From Halomarina halobia (lineage in GTDB: Archaea; Halobacteriota; Halobacteria; Halobacteriales; Haloarculaceae): a stretch of DNA of 64,000 nt. The stretch spans positions 930,001-994,000 of the forward strand of contig NZ_CP119993.1 of assembly GCF_029338575.1 (NCBI RefSeq), written 5' to 3'. Numbering within the stretch: position 1 is the stretch's first letter; each line of letters starts with the position of its first letter. Below the pieces are notes generated by a model. The model saw nothing but the letters and a program-made list of their open reading frames with translations, did no database searches and had not been told where the DNA came from. This document shows positions 1 through 9,341 of the stretch, in pieces. The translations under genes were made by a program, and so were the position numbers.

Positions 1-156
1 GCCAACGAAGTCACGTCGAACAACTTCTTTAGCCTCGACGCGCCGCCGAAGACTGTCGGGGTGAAGGACGTCCCGATTCCCTTCAGCCCGGCCCTCGAAG
101 ACGAGGTGATCCCTTCCGCCGACGAGGTGGTGGACGCGATTCGAGCGGCGTTCTAA
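1..156 (+). CDS. 2-oxoacid dehydrogenase E1 component, beta subunit (C-terminal end only)
   Basis: The reading frame is open from the first base to a TAA at 154-156 and encodes the last 51 residues. The tail (a VGVKDVPIPFSPALED stretch and a final helix) is like the C-terminal end of E1 beta subunits of the pyruvate, branched-chain and acetoin dehydrogenase complexes, which decarboxylate a 2-oxo acid with thiamine diphosphate. The E2 gene lies next to it on the opposite strand and the two stop codons overlap, so the subunit genes converge instead of forming one operon. Which 2-oxo acid is used cannot be judged from this fragment. Confidence 0.75.
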   Translation, partial: ANEVTSNNFFSLDAPPKTVGVKDVPIPFSPALEDEVIPSADEVVDAIRAAF

Positions 157-1604
157 CTACCGTCCGTATTACGGTTCGCCCCGTTGAGTTCCTCAATGGC
201 GAACCCGGGATACTCGATGTAGTCCGCCAGGCGAGCGAGGAAGGCTCCGGTGTCTGCTCCGTCGAGCACCCGATGGTCAATAGTGAGACTGAACGTGATG
301 GCCTTCTCGAACCGTACCTCACCGTTGCGCTCGAAGGCTGCGGGCTTACGCCGCCCAATGGCCAGTATGGCGACCTGCGGCGGATTGATGATGGAGTACG
401 AGACGTCAAGGTCGAACACGCCGATATTCGTCACGGTGAACGTCCCGTCGGTGAGGTCCTCGCTCGTGTGGTCGTCGTTGAGGACACGCCTGACCACGGC
501 CCGCCGTTCCTCGGCCAGCGCGAAAATCGACTTCTCGGCGGCGTTTCGGACGACGGGGACGACGAGACCCTTCGGTGCGTCTACGGCGTAGCCCACGTTG
601 ATCTCCTCGACGAGTTTGTGAGCGTCGTCCTCGAAGAGAGCGTTGAATTCAGGGAAATCTCCGAGCGTCCGGACCACCGCGGCGAGGATGAGGTCGTTCA
701 GCGAGATGTCCTCGGAGCGTTCCTCGTCAAGTCGCCGTTTTACGCGGAGGAGCTGTTCGATGGAGATATCCCGGGTTCCCATGACGTGCGGTTTCTCTCG
801 GGCGCTTCGTGCGAGTCGGTCAGCGATAGTTCGGCGAGTTCCGGTGAGCGACCGCCGTTCCGTGATGGTCAGTCCCCGTTCACTCCGTTCGCTCGCTCGC
901 TCGCCCTGTTCGCGGATGTCGTCCTCGGTGACGGCACCCTGCGGTCCCGTCCCTTCGACTGAGGAGAGATCGACGTCGCACTCCTTGGCGATCTTCTTCG
1001 CTCGGGGCGTGGCCTTCACGTCGGCGCTTCGGTCCACCGACGCAGTACGAGTCTCTTCGTCGGAGTCGGTCGGCTCGATGGTGGCCGCCCCGTCGGTGGC
1101 ATCTAGGTAGTTGTTCACGTCTGCCTCGGTGACCACTCCCTGGGGGCCGGTACCGTCGACGGACTCTAGGGGGACGCCCTGCTCTCTCGCGTGCCGCTTC
1201 GCTCGCGGCGTGGCTTTGACGTCCGCTTCATCCCGATTAGGGCCGTCGGACTCCCCTCGGTCGCCGGCCGACGTCACCGTCTCCTCTTCGGACAACTCGA
1301 CCGCTTTCCGGTCGACGTCGCTCCCCCGCTCCAGAAGGTCCTCGTAATCGGGGACAGTGTCACCTTCCTCGCCGACGACCGCGATGGGTCTGCCGGGTTC
1401 GATCGGGACGACGTCTCCCTCGTCGAGGTACGTCTCCAGGAGGATGCCGCTAGCCGTCGCCGTCACTTCAGCGGTCGCTTTATCCGATTCGAGCACCGCG
1501 ATGACGTCACCATCTTCGACGTGCTCGCCGGTGTCGAACTCCCACGCGATGAGTTCGCCTTCGTCACTGATACCCAGCTTCGGAAGCGTGATGATTTCGA
1601 CCAT
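153..1604 (-). CDS. Dihydrolipoamide acyltransferase (E2) with two peripheral subunit-binding domains
   Basis: This is the E2 core of a 2-oxoacid dehydrogenase complex, moving the acyl group from lipoyl-lysine to CoA. The 483 residues read in order: a lipoyl domain (about 1-77; the lipoylated lysine is K42 in ESDKATAEV), an acidic linker, a peripheral subunit-binding domain (about 128-168), a second copy of that domain (about 195-232), then the catalytic domain from about 245, with the acyltransferase signature DHRVLDGAD near residue 455. Most E2 proteins carry one subunit-binding domain, so the tandem pair is unusual. The start lies 5 bases after the stop of the upstream acyl-CoA synthetase gene, which suggests one transcript. 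The partner E3 gene is at 14348. Confidence 0.92.
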   Translation of the reverse strand: MVEIITLPKLGISDEGELIAWEFDTGEHVEDGDVIAVLESDKATAEVTATASGILLETYLDEGDVVPIEPGRPIAVVGEEGDTVPDYEDLLERGSDVDRKAVELSEEETVTSAGDRGESDGPNRDEADVKATPRAKRHAREQGVPLESVDGTGPQGVVTEADVNNYLDATDGAATIEPTDSDEETRTASVDRSADVKATPRAKKIAKECDVDLSSVEGTGPQGAVTEDDIREQGERASERSERGLTITERRSLTGTRRTIADRLARSAREKPHVMGTRDISIEQLLRVKRRLDEERSEDISLNDLILAAVVRTLGDFPEFNALFEDDAHKLVEEINVGYAVDAPKGLVVPVVRNAAEKSIFALAEERRAVVRRVLNDDHTSEDLTDGTFTVTNIGVFDLDVSYSIINPPQVAILAIGRRKPAAFERNGEVRFEKAITFSLTIDHRVLDGADTGAFLARLADYIEYPGFAIEELNGANRNTDGS

Positions 1605-1609
1605 GTTTC

Positions 1610-3274
1610 TCAGTTCTTGTCTCGCCGCATCTGCTCTTTCAGTTCGGTCCGTCTGATCTTCCCCGTCATCGTCTTGGGGAGTTCGTCGACGAATCGGATA
1701 TCGCGGGGATATTCGTGGGCCGCTAACTTTTCTTTGACGAATCGCTGGATATCGGCTTTCAGGTCGTCATCTAAGGGGGCACTCTTCGAAGGGACGACGA
1801 ATGCGACGATGATATTCCCGCGCTGTTTGTCGGCCTTCGGGACGACGGCCGCCTCCGCGACCGACTCGTGGTCGACGAGCGTCGACTCGATGTCGAAGGG
1901 ACCGATCCGGTAGCCGGCGCTGAGGATGACATCGTCGGCCCGACCCTGGAACCAGAAGTAGCCATCGTCGTCCATCTCCGCTAGATCGTCGGTGAGTATC
2001 CAGCCGTCGCGGATCCTCTCGGCTGTCTCCTTGTCGCGATTCCAGTAGCGTTGGAACGAACTGGGGAACTCGCGGACGGCGATCTCACCGATCTCTCCCT
2101 GTTCGACTTCCTCGAGCGTCCCCGGTTCGACGAGTTTGACGTCGATACCGGGATACGGTCTGCCCATGCTGCCCGGTTTGACCTCCATGAACGGGAAGTT
2201 GCTCACGACAGTCCCATACGTCTCCGACGTCCCATAGCCATCGAGAATGGGGGTTCCGAATCTCTCCCTGGCCCATTCAATAACTGGTGCGTTGAGTGGT
2301 TCGCCGATGGAAAGCATGTTTCGGAGATCGATGTCCTTGCCTTCGAATAACTCGTCGCGATCTTTCAACATCCGGTATGCGGTCGGAACGCTCCAGAGGA
2401 CGGTGATTGGATAGTCGTTTAGTATGTTTACCCACATCTCAGGGTCGAACTCCCCGGCGTAGATGACCACGGGGACCCCCCAGAACCAGGCCCCTAACAT
2501 ATTGAGGCCTGTGAGCCAACCGGGGTCAGCGGTCAGCCAGTAGAGGTCGTCCTCCTCGAGGTCCGCCGGCTGGTCGAGGAAGGCCGCGTTGCCGAGCGCA
2601 AAGCGATGGCCGTGTACGACGCCCTTCGCGGGGCCCGTCGTCCCCGAGGTGTAGTAGAGCAGCGCCGGATCTTCGGGCCCCGTCCGGACGGTCTCGAACG
2701 TCTCGTCTGCACCCTCCACCAGCTCATAGTAGTCGACGTGATCACCATCATACCCGACGTCATTCCGGTCGACGACGACGATATCCTCGATCGAGTCGAT
2801 GTCGGCGGTCGCCTTCTGGATTTTCTCTAGGTTCGCCGGTGTCGTGAGTATCGTGTCTGCCTCGCTGTCGGCGAGACGGTGGTTTACACCGTCGACGCCG
2901 TACCGCTCGTTGATCGAACCGAAGATCGCACCGGCCTTCATCACTCCCAGCATTGACGCGTAATGCTCCGGAATACGGGGAAGGTGGGTGAACACGCGAC
3001 TCCCCTCGCTGACGCCCAGTTCGGTCACCGCGTTCGCGAACTTGTTCGATTCGCGGGTGATCTCACCGAAGGTGTACGGCTCTTCGGTTCCGTCTTCGTC
3101 AAGCCAGATCAGGGCCACGCGCGATCGGTCGTCCCGGTGCTTGTCGACCGATTCGTGACCCATGTTCAGTTCCGTTCGACCGTCCCAGTCGCAGGCGTCC
3201 CGGTACTTATCCCACGAGAACTCTTTGCGTAAGTCGTCGTACGTATCTACCCTTTTCATAGTCCAGTATGGCAA
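1610..3274 (-). CDS. AMP-forming acyl-CoA synthetase (acetyl-CoA synthetase-like)
   Basis: A member of the ANL adenylate-forming superfamily that activates a carboxylic acid to acyl-AMP and then acyl-CoA in the cytoplasm. The P-loop-like motif YYTSGTTGPAKG, the DGYGTSETYG motif, the hinge region GWILTDDLAEMDDDGYFW and the C-terminal catalytic lysine in PKTMTGKIRR are all present, and 554 residues is a normal length. A second in-frame ATG five codons downstream (MKRVDTYDDL) could be the true start. It sits between an SDR gene 50 bases upstream and E2 5 bases downstream, so it probably belongs to an operon SDR-ligase-E2. The substrate is unknown; a short or branched acid would suit the neighbours. 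Confidence 0.9.
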   Translation of the reverse strand: MPYWTMKRVDTYDDLRKEFSWDKYRDACDWDGRTELNMGHESVDKHRDDRSRVALIWLDEDGTEEPYTFGEITRESNKFANAVTELGVSEGSRVFTHLPRIPEHYASMLGVMKAGAIFGSINERYGVDGVNHRLADSEADTILTTPANLEKIQKATADIDSIEDIVVVDRNDVGYDGDHVDYYELVEGADETFETVRTGPEDPALLYYTSGTTGPAKGVVHGHRFALGNAAFLDQPADLEEDDLYWLTADPGWLTGLNMLGAWFWGVPVVIYAGEFDPEMWVNILNDYPITVLWSVPTAYRMLKDRDELFEGKDIDLRNMLSIGEPLNAPVIEWARERFGTPILDGYGTSETYGTVVSNFPFMEVKPGSMGRPYPGIDVKLVEPGTLEEVEQGEIGEIAVREFPSSFQRYWNRDKETAERIRDGWILTDDLAEMDDDGYFWFQGRADDVILSAGYRIGPFDIESTLVDHESVAEAAVVPKADKQRGNIIVAFVVPSKSAPLDDDLKADIQRFVKEKLAAHEYPRDIRFVDELPKTMTGKIRRTELKEQMRRDKN

Positions 3275-3324
3275 TCTCTTGCGCCTTCCACTCTCTTACC
3301 TTTTACTACCATACCGCGGTTATG

Positions 3325-4077
3325 TCACTGGGCGGCGTACCCACCGTCGACGAGAAGGTTCTCGCCTGTGATGAAACTCGCGGCATCGCTTAGAAGGAAC
3401 ACTACAGCATTCGCGATCTCATCCGGCTCACCGACTCGTCTCATCGGGGTCCGGCGTTCCGCGTACTCGCGCGTGCCGTCATGTGTGTCGTTTCTGAACA
3501 GTTCCGTGTCGGTAAATCCCGGAGAGACGCTGTTTGCACGGATGTTTTGGTCCGCGTAGTCGACAGCTATCTGTCGGGTGAGTGCGATGACGCCCCCTTT
3601 CGCAGCGCTATAGGAAAACGTATTCACGAGGCCAACGACGCCGGCACCGCTTGCAATGTTGACGATAGCGCCACCGTCCCCTTCTAACATCCGCGCAACG
3701 CCAGCAAGACAGCCGTGATAGACGCCCGTAAGATTCGTCTCGATTGATTTCGCCCAGTTCCCCCGCTCGGTATCCGTAAGCGAGAACGACTGAGCGAACC
3801 CCGCGTTGTTTACGACGGCGTCGACCCCGCCGAACGTTTCGCCCGCCTCCACCGCGCGTTCGAGGTCGGTGTACTCCGTGACGTCCGCCTCGACGTACGT
3901 ACACCGTTGTCCACGCGCCTCGACTTCCTCGACGGTTGTCCGTCCGGATTCTCTCGGCTCTCTACGTATGTCGGCGACTACGACGTTCGCACCACGATCA
4001 GCAGCTGCGAGAGCGATGGCGCGTCCGATCCCTGCGCTCCCGCCGGTTACCAGAACCGTCCGTGAGGAGAGGTTCAT
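3325..4077 (-). CDS. Short-chain dehydrogenase/reductase
   Basis: A classical SDR of 250 residues using NAD(P). The cofactor motif TGGSAGIGRA lies at the N terminus, the NNAG motif in the middle, the catalytic Ser in VNIASGAG, the YSAAK catalytic Tyr/Lys motif after it, and the usual tail ending in a VDGGYAAQ stretch. I chose the ATG at 4077 because the upstream 23 residues of the open frame are Arg-rich and unlike the family, while the family N terminus starts exactly at MNLSSRTVLVTGG. It is the first gene of the SDR - acyl-CoA synthetase - E2 run. Acetoin/diacetyl reductases and 3-oxoacyl reductases belong to the same family, so the substrate cannot be fixed. Confidence 0.88.
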   Translation of the reverse strand: MNLSSRTVLVTGGSAGIGRAIALAAADRGANVVVADIRREPRESGRTTVEEVEARGQRCTYVEADVTEYTDLERAVEAGETFGGVDAVVNNAGFAQSFSLTDTERGNWAKSIETNLTGVYHGCLAGVARMLEGDGGAIVNIASGAGVVGLVNTFSYSAAKGGVIALTRQIAVDYADQNIRANSVSPGFTDTELFRNDTHDGTREYAERRTPMRRVGEPDEIANAVVFLLSDAASFITGENLLVDGGYAAQ

Positions 4078-4701
4078 AATGCGTCGTTCGGACCCTCTTC
4101 TCAATAAGTGTTGAGTTCGCCGTCGTACCGTTGACGGTCGGTTCACGGTTCACCGAAGTGTCGAAGCTATCGAAATCGGCATCTCTTATTCCATGTTTTC
4201 ACTCATATGAGACAAATAGATAACGAGGGAAATGTCTCGATGCATTCGATAACGCTGAAACGGGTGTACATTTAGGCGGACTCACTGATTCACGAATCCA
4301 GCGGTGCACTGACTCTCGACCGAAAGCCGAAATATCGTAATTCGAGGAGGTGAGAGGCAGGACGGTGAGCAGCCGTCTTTTCGACGACGTCGAATTGATG
4401 TCGAGGACAGTGCTCACTCGGCCGACTCGCCGGCAGCCATCGACCTGCCCCCGATTGATTCAATGTCGAACCTTGCCGTCACAAGTGTACATATGTGATA
4501 CGATTACGAACCGTTCGGTCCTGAGGTCGTTCGTTCGCTGACGGTTCCAGCCATGGGGTGCCGCTTACGAGTAGCCAGACTTCTTCGCTCCCTGACAGGG
4601 TGTGGTTCTTCGACAGCATCGAAAATATCTTCGCACTCGGCTCGCTGCGCAGACAGGTGAAAGATTTATGCGGAGCCCCTCGTCAACATACAACAAACAC
4701 C
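4078..4701. other. Divergent intergenic region
   Basis: These 624 bases lie between the divergent SDR and IclR genes. No open frame here looks like a protein. The IclR promoter is probably the AT-rich stretch around 4664-4676 (AAAGATTTATGCGG), about 30 bases before the ATG at 4702. No clear operator is seen. Confidence 0.5.
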
Positions 4702-5451
4702 ATGACACGAGGGGAAATTAAAACTACCAAATCGGTTTTCGGCATCATCGAAGCGATCAAGCGCCTCGACGGTGCGAGTATTTCAGAAATTGCCGAGCAG
4801 ACGGGTCTCGCACCGAGTACGGTCCACAGTCACGTATCGACACTCGAGTCGATGGAGTACCTTCGACGAGACGGCTACGAATACAATGTTGGCTTACGGT
4901 TTCTCGACTTTGGAATCCACGCGAAAGACCAGTTGGCGGTGACGAGCGTTACCCAGCCCGCGCTGGGCCAACTCGCGGACGATACGGGTGAATCCGCGTG
5001 GATCATCGTCGAGGAACACGGGTGGGGGATTAACCTCGAGGGGGCGACGGGCGACCGTGGCGTTCGAACGGCCGAGCGGGTCGGATGGCGCACCTACCTG
5101 CACGTTCACGCGGCAGGAAAGGCGATTCTCGCGCACCTCCCAAAGGAGCGCGTCGATCAAATCATCGACCGGAGGGGGCTTCCGCGACTGACGGCGAGAA
5201 CGATTACCGACCGTGAGACGCTGTCCGAGGAGTTGGAACGGACCCGCCAACGGGGCTACGCGCAGGACCGAAGCGAGGGCATCGATGGACTTAGCGCCAT
5301 CGCAGCACCTATCATCGTCGATGATATCGTCCACGGGTCGGTGACAGTGGCCGGGCCAGCGAACCGAATGAAGGGCTCGAAATTCACCGAGGAAATCCCG
5401 GATGCCGTACTGGGTGCAGCGAACACTATAGAGTTGAAACTGACGTACTGA
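4702..5451 (+). CDS. IclR-family transcriptional regulator
   Basis: A 249-residue regulator. The N-terminal winged helix (about 10-70; SISEIAEQTGLAPSTVHSHV is the helix-turn-helix) is followed by the IclR effector domain with its usual LPRLTARTITD, GLSAIAAPI and C-terminal helix. The open frame begins 48 codons earlier at a GTG, but the ATG at 4702 gives the family-standard length and follows a TATA-like element. It lies between two acyl-CoA synthetase loci, convergent with the second, and probably controls them in response to a small aromatic or aliphatic acid or its CoA ester, as is common in the family; the ligand is an inference. Confidence 0.9.
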   Translation: MTRGEIKTTKSVFGIIEAIKRLDGASISEIAEQTGLAPSTVHSHVSTLESMEYLRRDGYEYNVGLRFLDFGIHAKDQLAVTSVTQPALGQLADDTGESAWIIVEEHGWGINLEGATGDRGVRTAERVGWRTYLHVHAAGKAILAHLPKERVDQIIDRRGLPRLTARTITDRETLSEELERTRQRGYAQDRSEGIDGLSAIAAPIIVDDIVHGSVTVAGPANRMKGSKFTEEIPDAVLGAANTIELKLTY

Positions 5452-5473
5452 TAGCGCCCGTTCGTTTCTCTGG

Positions 5474-7177
5474 CTACTTGTCTCGCTGTTCGAGCCGTTC
5501 GCGTTGGATCTTTCCGGTTGTCGTCGTCGGGAGCTCGTCGAGTATTTCGATCTCTCGGGGATACTCGTACTGGGCGAGGTACTCCTTGACGAGGCGCTGG
5601 AGCTCTGATACCAGGTCGTCCGACGCGTCGTAGCCGTCGGAAAGCTGGACGTACGCCTTCGGAACTTCGCCGCGCTTCTCGTCCGGGATTCCGACGACAC
5701 CGGCCTGTTCGACGGCGTTGTGCGTGCAGAGCGACTCCTCTATTTCTTCGGGGCTAATCCGGTAGCCTGAGCTGATTATCACGTAGTCCTTCCGGCTGAC
5801 GAAGCTGAAGTATCCGTCCTCGTCACGGCGGGCCAGGTCTTCGGTCAGCACCCATCCGTTCTGAACTTTTTTACCAGTTTCCTCCGGTTTTTTCCAGTAC
5901 TCCTTGAAGCAAACAGGATCGTTCTCGTACTTGACGCCGATTTCACCCACCTCTCCCCGCGGTACCGTTGGTTCCCCGGTCTCTGGATCGAGAATTCGAA
6001 TGACGTGGCCGGGGCCGGCGAGACCCATTCGACCGGGACGGACCTCCCCCAGCGCCGAACAGTTGGAAATCAGCATGTTCGCCTCCGTCTGTCCGTATCC
6101 CTCGTGAACGGCGACATTGCCGAATGCGTCGGACGCCCACTCGTACGTGGAGCTATCTAGGGCTTCCCCGCCGCTCGCGATAACTCGCACGCTGTCGAGC
6201 GAATACCGGCGCGCGGGCGATTCGATCCCCTTCATCATCCGTAGCGCGGTGGGCGGGATGAAGGCGTTAGTCACCTCGTACTCGTCGATGAGTCGGAACG
6301 CCTTCTGGGGATCAAAGCGCGTTGCGCTGTATGCCAGCGCGGGACGCCCATAGAACCAGGCCGGGAAGATGATGTCGAAGACGGCGATCCACGACCACTC
6401 CGAGGGCATCCAGTACACGTCCGACTCCTCGATCGTCATGTTGCAGATATCGAAGACAAATAGCGGCAGATGGCCGAGGAAGAATCGATGGGCGTGACGA
6501 ACGCCCTTCGGTTCCCCGGTCGTCCCGCTGGTGTAGATGATAACCGCGTCGTCTTCGGCGGCCGTGTCAGCGTTTTCGAATGAATCGGGCCGGCCGCGAA
6601 GCGCCTCCCAGAACTCCCCCTCGCCATCCTCCAGGACTACGTCGCCGACGGTGAGGACGAACTCAAGCGTTCCGAGGTCGTCCTTGACCTCCCGGAAGGG
6701 GTGGATGGACTCCTCATCGATGACAACCCCTTTTACTCCGGCGTCGTCGAGTCGGTAGCCGATGGCTTCCGGGCCGAACTTCGTACTCAGCGGGACGGGG
6801 ACCGCGCCCACTTTCCACGCGGCGATGTAGGTGAGCGCGGTTTCAGCTTTCTGTGGACCGCTCAGACCGATGCGGTCGCCTCGGTCGATTCCCAGCTCGG
6901 TCAGATAGTGGGCTAGCCGGTTCGCGGATCGTTCCATGTCGCGGAACGTCAGCGTTCGCCGTCCGCTGTCCTCACTGTCGGCGAAGAGGGCCACGCGACC
7001 GGGATCGTCGGCCCAGCGGTCGCACACGTAGTCCGCAATGTTGAATTCATTCGGAACTTCCCACTCGAACTCCGACATCAGGTTCTCGTAGCTATCCCAC
7101 TTCCGTTCATGGAAATGGTACGCATCGAGGCGTGGAAATTCGACCATATTCGGATGCTCACTAGGTGTCACCTTCAC
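5474..7177 (-). CDS. AMP-forming acyl-CoA synthetase
   Basis: The second ANL-superfamily ligase in the window, 567 residues from the first ATG; the ATG at 7147 (MVEFPRLDAYHF) is an equally good start. Motifs seen are the IIYTSGTTGEPKG loop, HEGYGQTEAN, GWVLTEDLARRDEDGYFSF and the C-terminal TTTGKIQR lysine motif. It resembles the medium-chain acyl-CoA synthetase and acetyl-CoA synthetase groups and is clearly paralogous to the ligase at 1610. It converges with the IclR gene (22 bases between stops). Function: activation of a carboxylic acid to its CoA thioester; substrate unknown. Confidence 0.9.
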   Translation of the reverse strand: MKVTPSEHPNMVEFPRLDAYHFHERKWDSYENLMSEFEWEVPNEFNIADYVCDRWADDPGRVALFADSEDSGRRTLTFRDMERSANRLAHYLTELGIDRGDRIGLSGPQKAETALTYIAAWKVGAVPVPLSTKFGPEAIGYRLDDAGVKGVVIDEESIHPFREVKDDLGTLEFVLTVGDVVLEDGEGEFWEALRGRPDSFENADTAAEDDAVIIYTSGTTGEPKGVRHAHRFFLGHLPLFVFDICNMTIEESDVYWMPSEWSWIAVFDIIFPAWFYGRPALAYSATRFDPQKAFRLIDEYEVTNAFIPPTALRMMKGIESPARRYSLDSVRVIASGGEALDSSTYEWASDAFGNVAVHEGYGQTEANMLISNCSALGEVRPGRMGLAGPGHVIRILDPETGEPTVPRGEVGEIGVKYENDPVCFKEYWKKPEETGKKVQNGWVLTEDLARRDEDGYFSFVSRKDYVIISSGYRISPEEIEESLCTHNAVEQAGVVGIPDEKRGEVPKAYVQLSDGYDASDDLVSELQRLVKEYLAQYEYPREIEILDELPTTTTGKIQRERLEQRDK

Positions 7178-7259
7178 CGTGATATAGTTATGTGAGAACC
7201 GGGCAGTCAGTCCGAGGGTTCACAGGTGAGTTTTAACTCGGTCGGCGGCGACTCACCCC

Positions 7260-8075
7260 ATGTCAGACCTCCTGGTCGATACTGTGGCGACGGTCACGGG
7301 CGGTTCCAGCGGAATCGGTCGTAGCACCCCGCTCGAATTCGCGGCTCACGGAGCGAGCGTCGTGGTCGTCGACGTTCAGGCGACCCCCCAGGAAGATGGA
7401 ACGCCAACCGATGACCTCATCCGCGAGCGGGGCGGCGAGGCGACGTACGTCAAGTGTGACGTGACGTCCACTGACGATATCCGAATCGCTGTTGACGAAG
7501 TAGAGCGGTCGAGAGAATCGACATCATGGTCAACATCGTCGGTATCAGTTCCGCCATGCCACTGTTCAAGTTGACTGAGGAATAACTTGGCAGGACAACG
7601 GTCGTCAACGCCTAGGGAGTCTTTTTCGAGGGTGCAAATTATCGCTGAACGGATGGTTTAATATCAGAGGGTACCAGTGTCAACACCTTGAGCGAAGCGG
7701 GCATTGTCGGTGTCGGTACGTTCGTCCCGTACTGTGCTTCGAAAGGGCCGTCAAGATAATGACCTACGTAGCCGAACCCTTCGAATTCGATGGTATCCGC
7801 GTTAACGCGATTCATCAAGGTCTCGTCGAGGCAACGATGACGACGGAAGACGCCCCACAAGTTGGGAGGCCCGCGACGAACGGACGCTGCAGTCGATTCC
7901 CTCCTCGCGGTTCGGACAACCGGATGATGTCGCTGACGTCGCAGTATTTCTGGCCAGTGACCTCTCAGGGTACGTGAACGGCGAATCGATCGTGGTCAAT
8001 GAGGGATTGTTGGACACCTCCAGCGGGCCGTTCGCCTCGGTCAGGCTGCGGCCTCGCGAGGCGCGAGTGAAGTAG
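7260..8075 (+). pseudogene. Degraded short-chain dehydrogenase/reductase
   Basis: Pieces of one SDR are spread over different frames. 7260-7515 gives the N terminus with TGGSSGIGRS and a CDVTS stretch; around 7520-7580 another frame gives DIMVNIVGISSAMPLF (the NNAG-like region); around 7690-7755 comes a piece with the catalytic Y-x-x-x-K (YCASKG); 7759-7860 holds a DGIRVNAIHQG stretch; and 7908-8075 holds the C-terminal GQPDDVADVAVFLASD stretch, ending at a TAG. Several frameshifts and internal losses separate them, so no functional enzyme can be made. The order matches an intact SDR, so this is decay in place. Confidence 0.85.
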
Positions 8076-8118
8076 TCGACGATCCCCGAAGAGGGGATAG
8101 TATGCCCCGTCCGAGGAT

Positions 8119-8940
8119 CTACCTGTCGGATGATTGTTCGAGGAACGAAAGCATCTCGTCGACGAATTGGTCGGACTCGAGCATGGGGTAATGGCCGATC
8201 CCCTCCATCGTCAGCAGTTGACAGGAGGGAAGTGCGTCGGCCGTCTCTTCGACGTACTCCCTAAGGAGAAAGTAGTCGTACTCGCCGTAGACGTAGAGCA
8301 CTGGACAGGTGATTTCGTCGGCGCGCTCGCGGACGTCGTGCTTATTCCACGCCGTCAGATCGGCGTGGGTGACCTCCTGGATGGCGTGCTGATGGAAGAA
8401 CGCGTGTTCTTCTACGCGCTCTCGAATGGCATCCTCCCCGTGACAGTGGATGGATGCGTGGTGGTAGAACCGCTCGAACGCGGGCATCCCACTCGCCGTC
8501 TCCATCATCGCGAGGAAACCTTCTGGGTACGTCGGCGTTCGAAGTGCTCCTTCGAGGCAGACGACACCGGTCAGCGAATCGGCGTGGTGTGCGGCGAGGT
8601 CGAGGACGACATCGCCCCCGATTGAACAGCCAGCGACGACCGGAGCATCGACCCCGACGGCGTCAGCAAACGACCAAACGAACTCGGCTATAGCGTGCAT
8701 ATTGGCCAGGTGACCGTCCGGATGGGGAAGCGACTTGCCGTGGCCGGGCAGGTCGAGCGTGTACGCGTGATAGCCGTTCGCGCCCAGTTCGGGCAGTACG
8801 TATCGCCACTCGAGAGAATCGGCCCCGGCAGTATGGACCAGGACGACATCTTCCCCGTCGTCTGGCCCTGTCTCCTCGTAGAACGTTCGAACTCCGTCGA
8901 TGGCGACGTATCCTGCGGTAATCCCGTCGTCGGCCATCAC
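8119..8940 (-). CDS. Alpha/beta-fold hydrolase
   Basis: A 273-residue hydrolase of the AB-hydrolase-1 type. The oxyanion segment VVLVHTAGA, the nucleophile elbow GCSIGG (Ser), a likely catalytic Asp in YGEYDYF and the C-terminal His in GIGHYP are in the expected order. Two ATGs are adjacent at the start. The gene overlaps the upstream SCP2-like gene by 4 bases (ATGA), so the two are translationally coupled. Relatives include 3-oxoadipate enol-lactonases and other lactone or ester hydrolases; substrate unknown. A role in the nearby acid-catabolic cluster is likely but not shown. Confidence 0.85.
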   Translation of the reverse strand: MMADDGITAGYVAIDGVRTFYEETGPDDGEDVVLVHTAGADSLEWRYVLPELGANGYHAYTLDLPGHGKSLPHPDGHLANMHAIAEFVWSFADAVGVDAPVVAGCSIGGDVVLDLAAHHADSLTGVVCLEGALRTPTYPEGFLAMMETASGMPAFERFYHHASIHCHGEDAIRERVEEHAFFHQHAIQEVTHADLTAWNKHDVRERADEITCPVLYVYGEYDYFLLREYVEETADALPSCQLLTMEGIGHYPMLESDQFVDEMLSFLEQSSDR

Positions 8941-9341
8941 TCACCACCTCCCGAAGCGATGACGATATCGCTGCCCGCCTGCAACCGTAGACAATCCACT
9001 AAGGCGTTGATACCGTCGATGAGTCGGGTCGACTCCAGAACATTCCCGGAGAAGACGAGCTTCCCCAAGGTTTGTTGCTCGCCGAACGGATTGTGATCGG
9101 CGGTCAAAAGGCGCTCCCACTCCTCCGATGGCCCGGAGATGGTGAATGTGGTGCCGAACTCCGCCTCCTGGTCGAGCACCTCGATCACTCGACCACGGTA
9201 AATTTTCATCCAGATGGTCTGATCGCCAACCTCGAGGCGTATCGATCCGTCGAAATGACGCATCGACTGTCGGAATTCCGGGTCGTCCTCGAGGACCTCC
9301 GTGAACTCACGGAACCACTCTAGCGAAGGGAACGTACTCAT
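8937..9341 (-). CDS. SCP2 sterol-binding-domain-like protein
   Basis: A 134-residue protein whose layout fits the SCP2 lipid-transfer fold: a helical start, then GSIRLEVGDQTIWMKI, VIEVLDQEAEFGTTFTISG, a linker, then a helix with TLGKLVFSGNVLES. Such proteins bind acyl chains or acyl-CoA, and small versions often sit beside CoA-ligase and hydrolase genes. It is the first gene of a two-gene unit with the downstream hydrolase (4-base overlap). The family call rests on pattern and context only. Confidence 0.6.
   Translation of the reverse strand: MSTFPSLEWFREFTEVLEDDPEFRQSMRHFDGSIRLEVGDQTIWMKIYRGRVIEVLDQEAEFGTTFTISGPSEEWERLLTADHNPFGEQQTLGKLVFSGNVLESTRLIDGINALVDCLRLQAGSDIVIASGGGE

Noticed and set aside
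273..1913. Long plus-strand frames opposite E2 and the ligase
   Set aside because: They are antisense shadows caused by GC-rich codon third positions; the minus-strand genes carry the conserved motifs.
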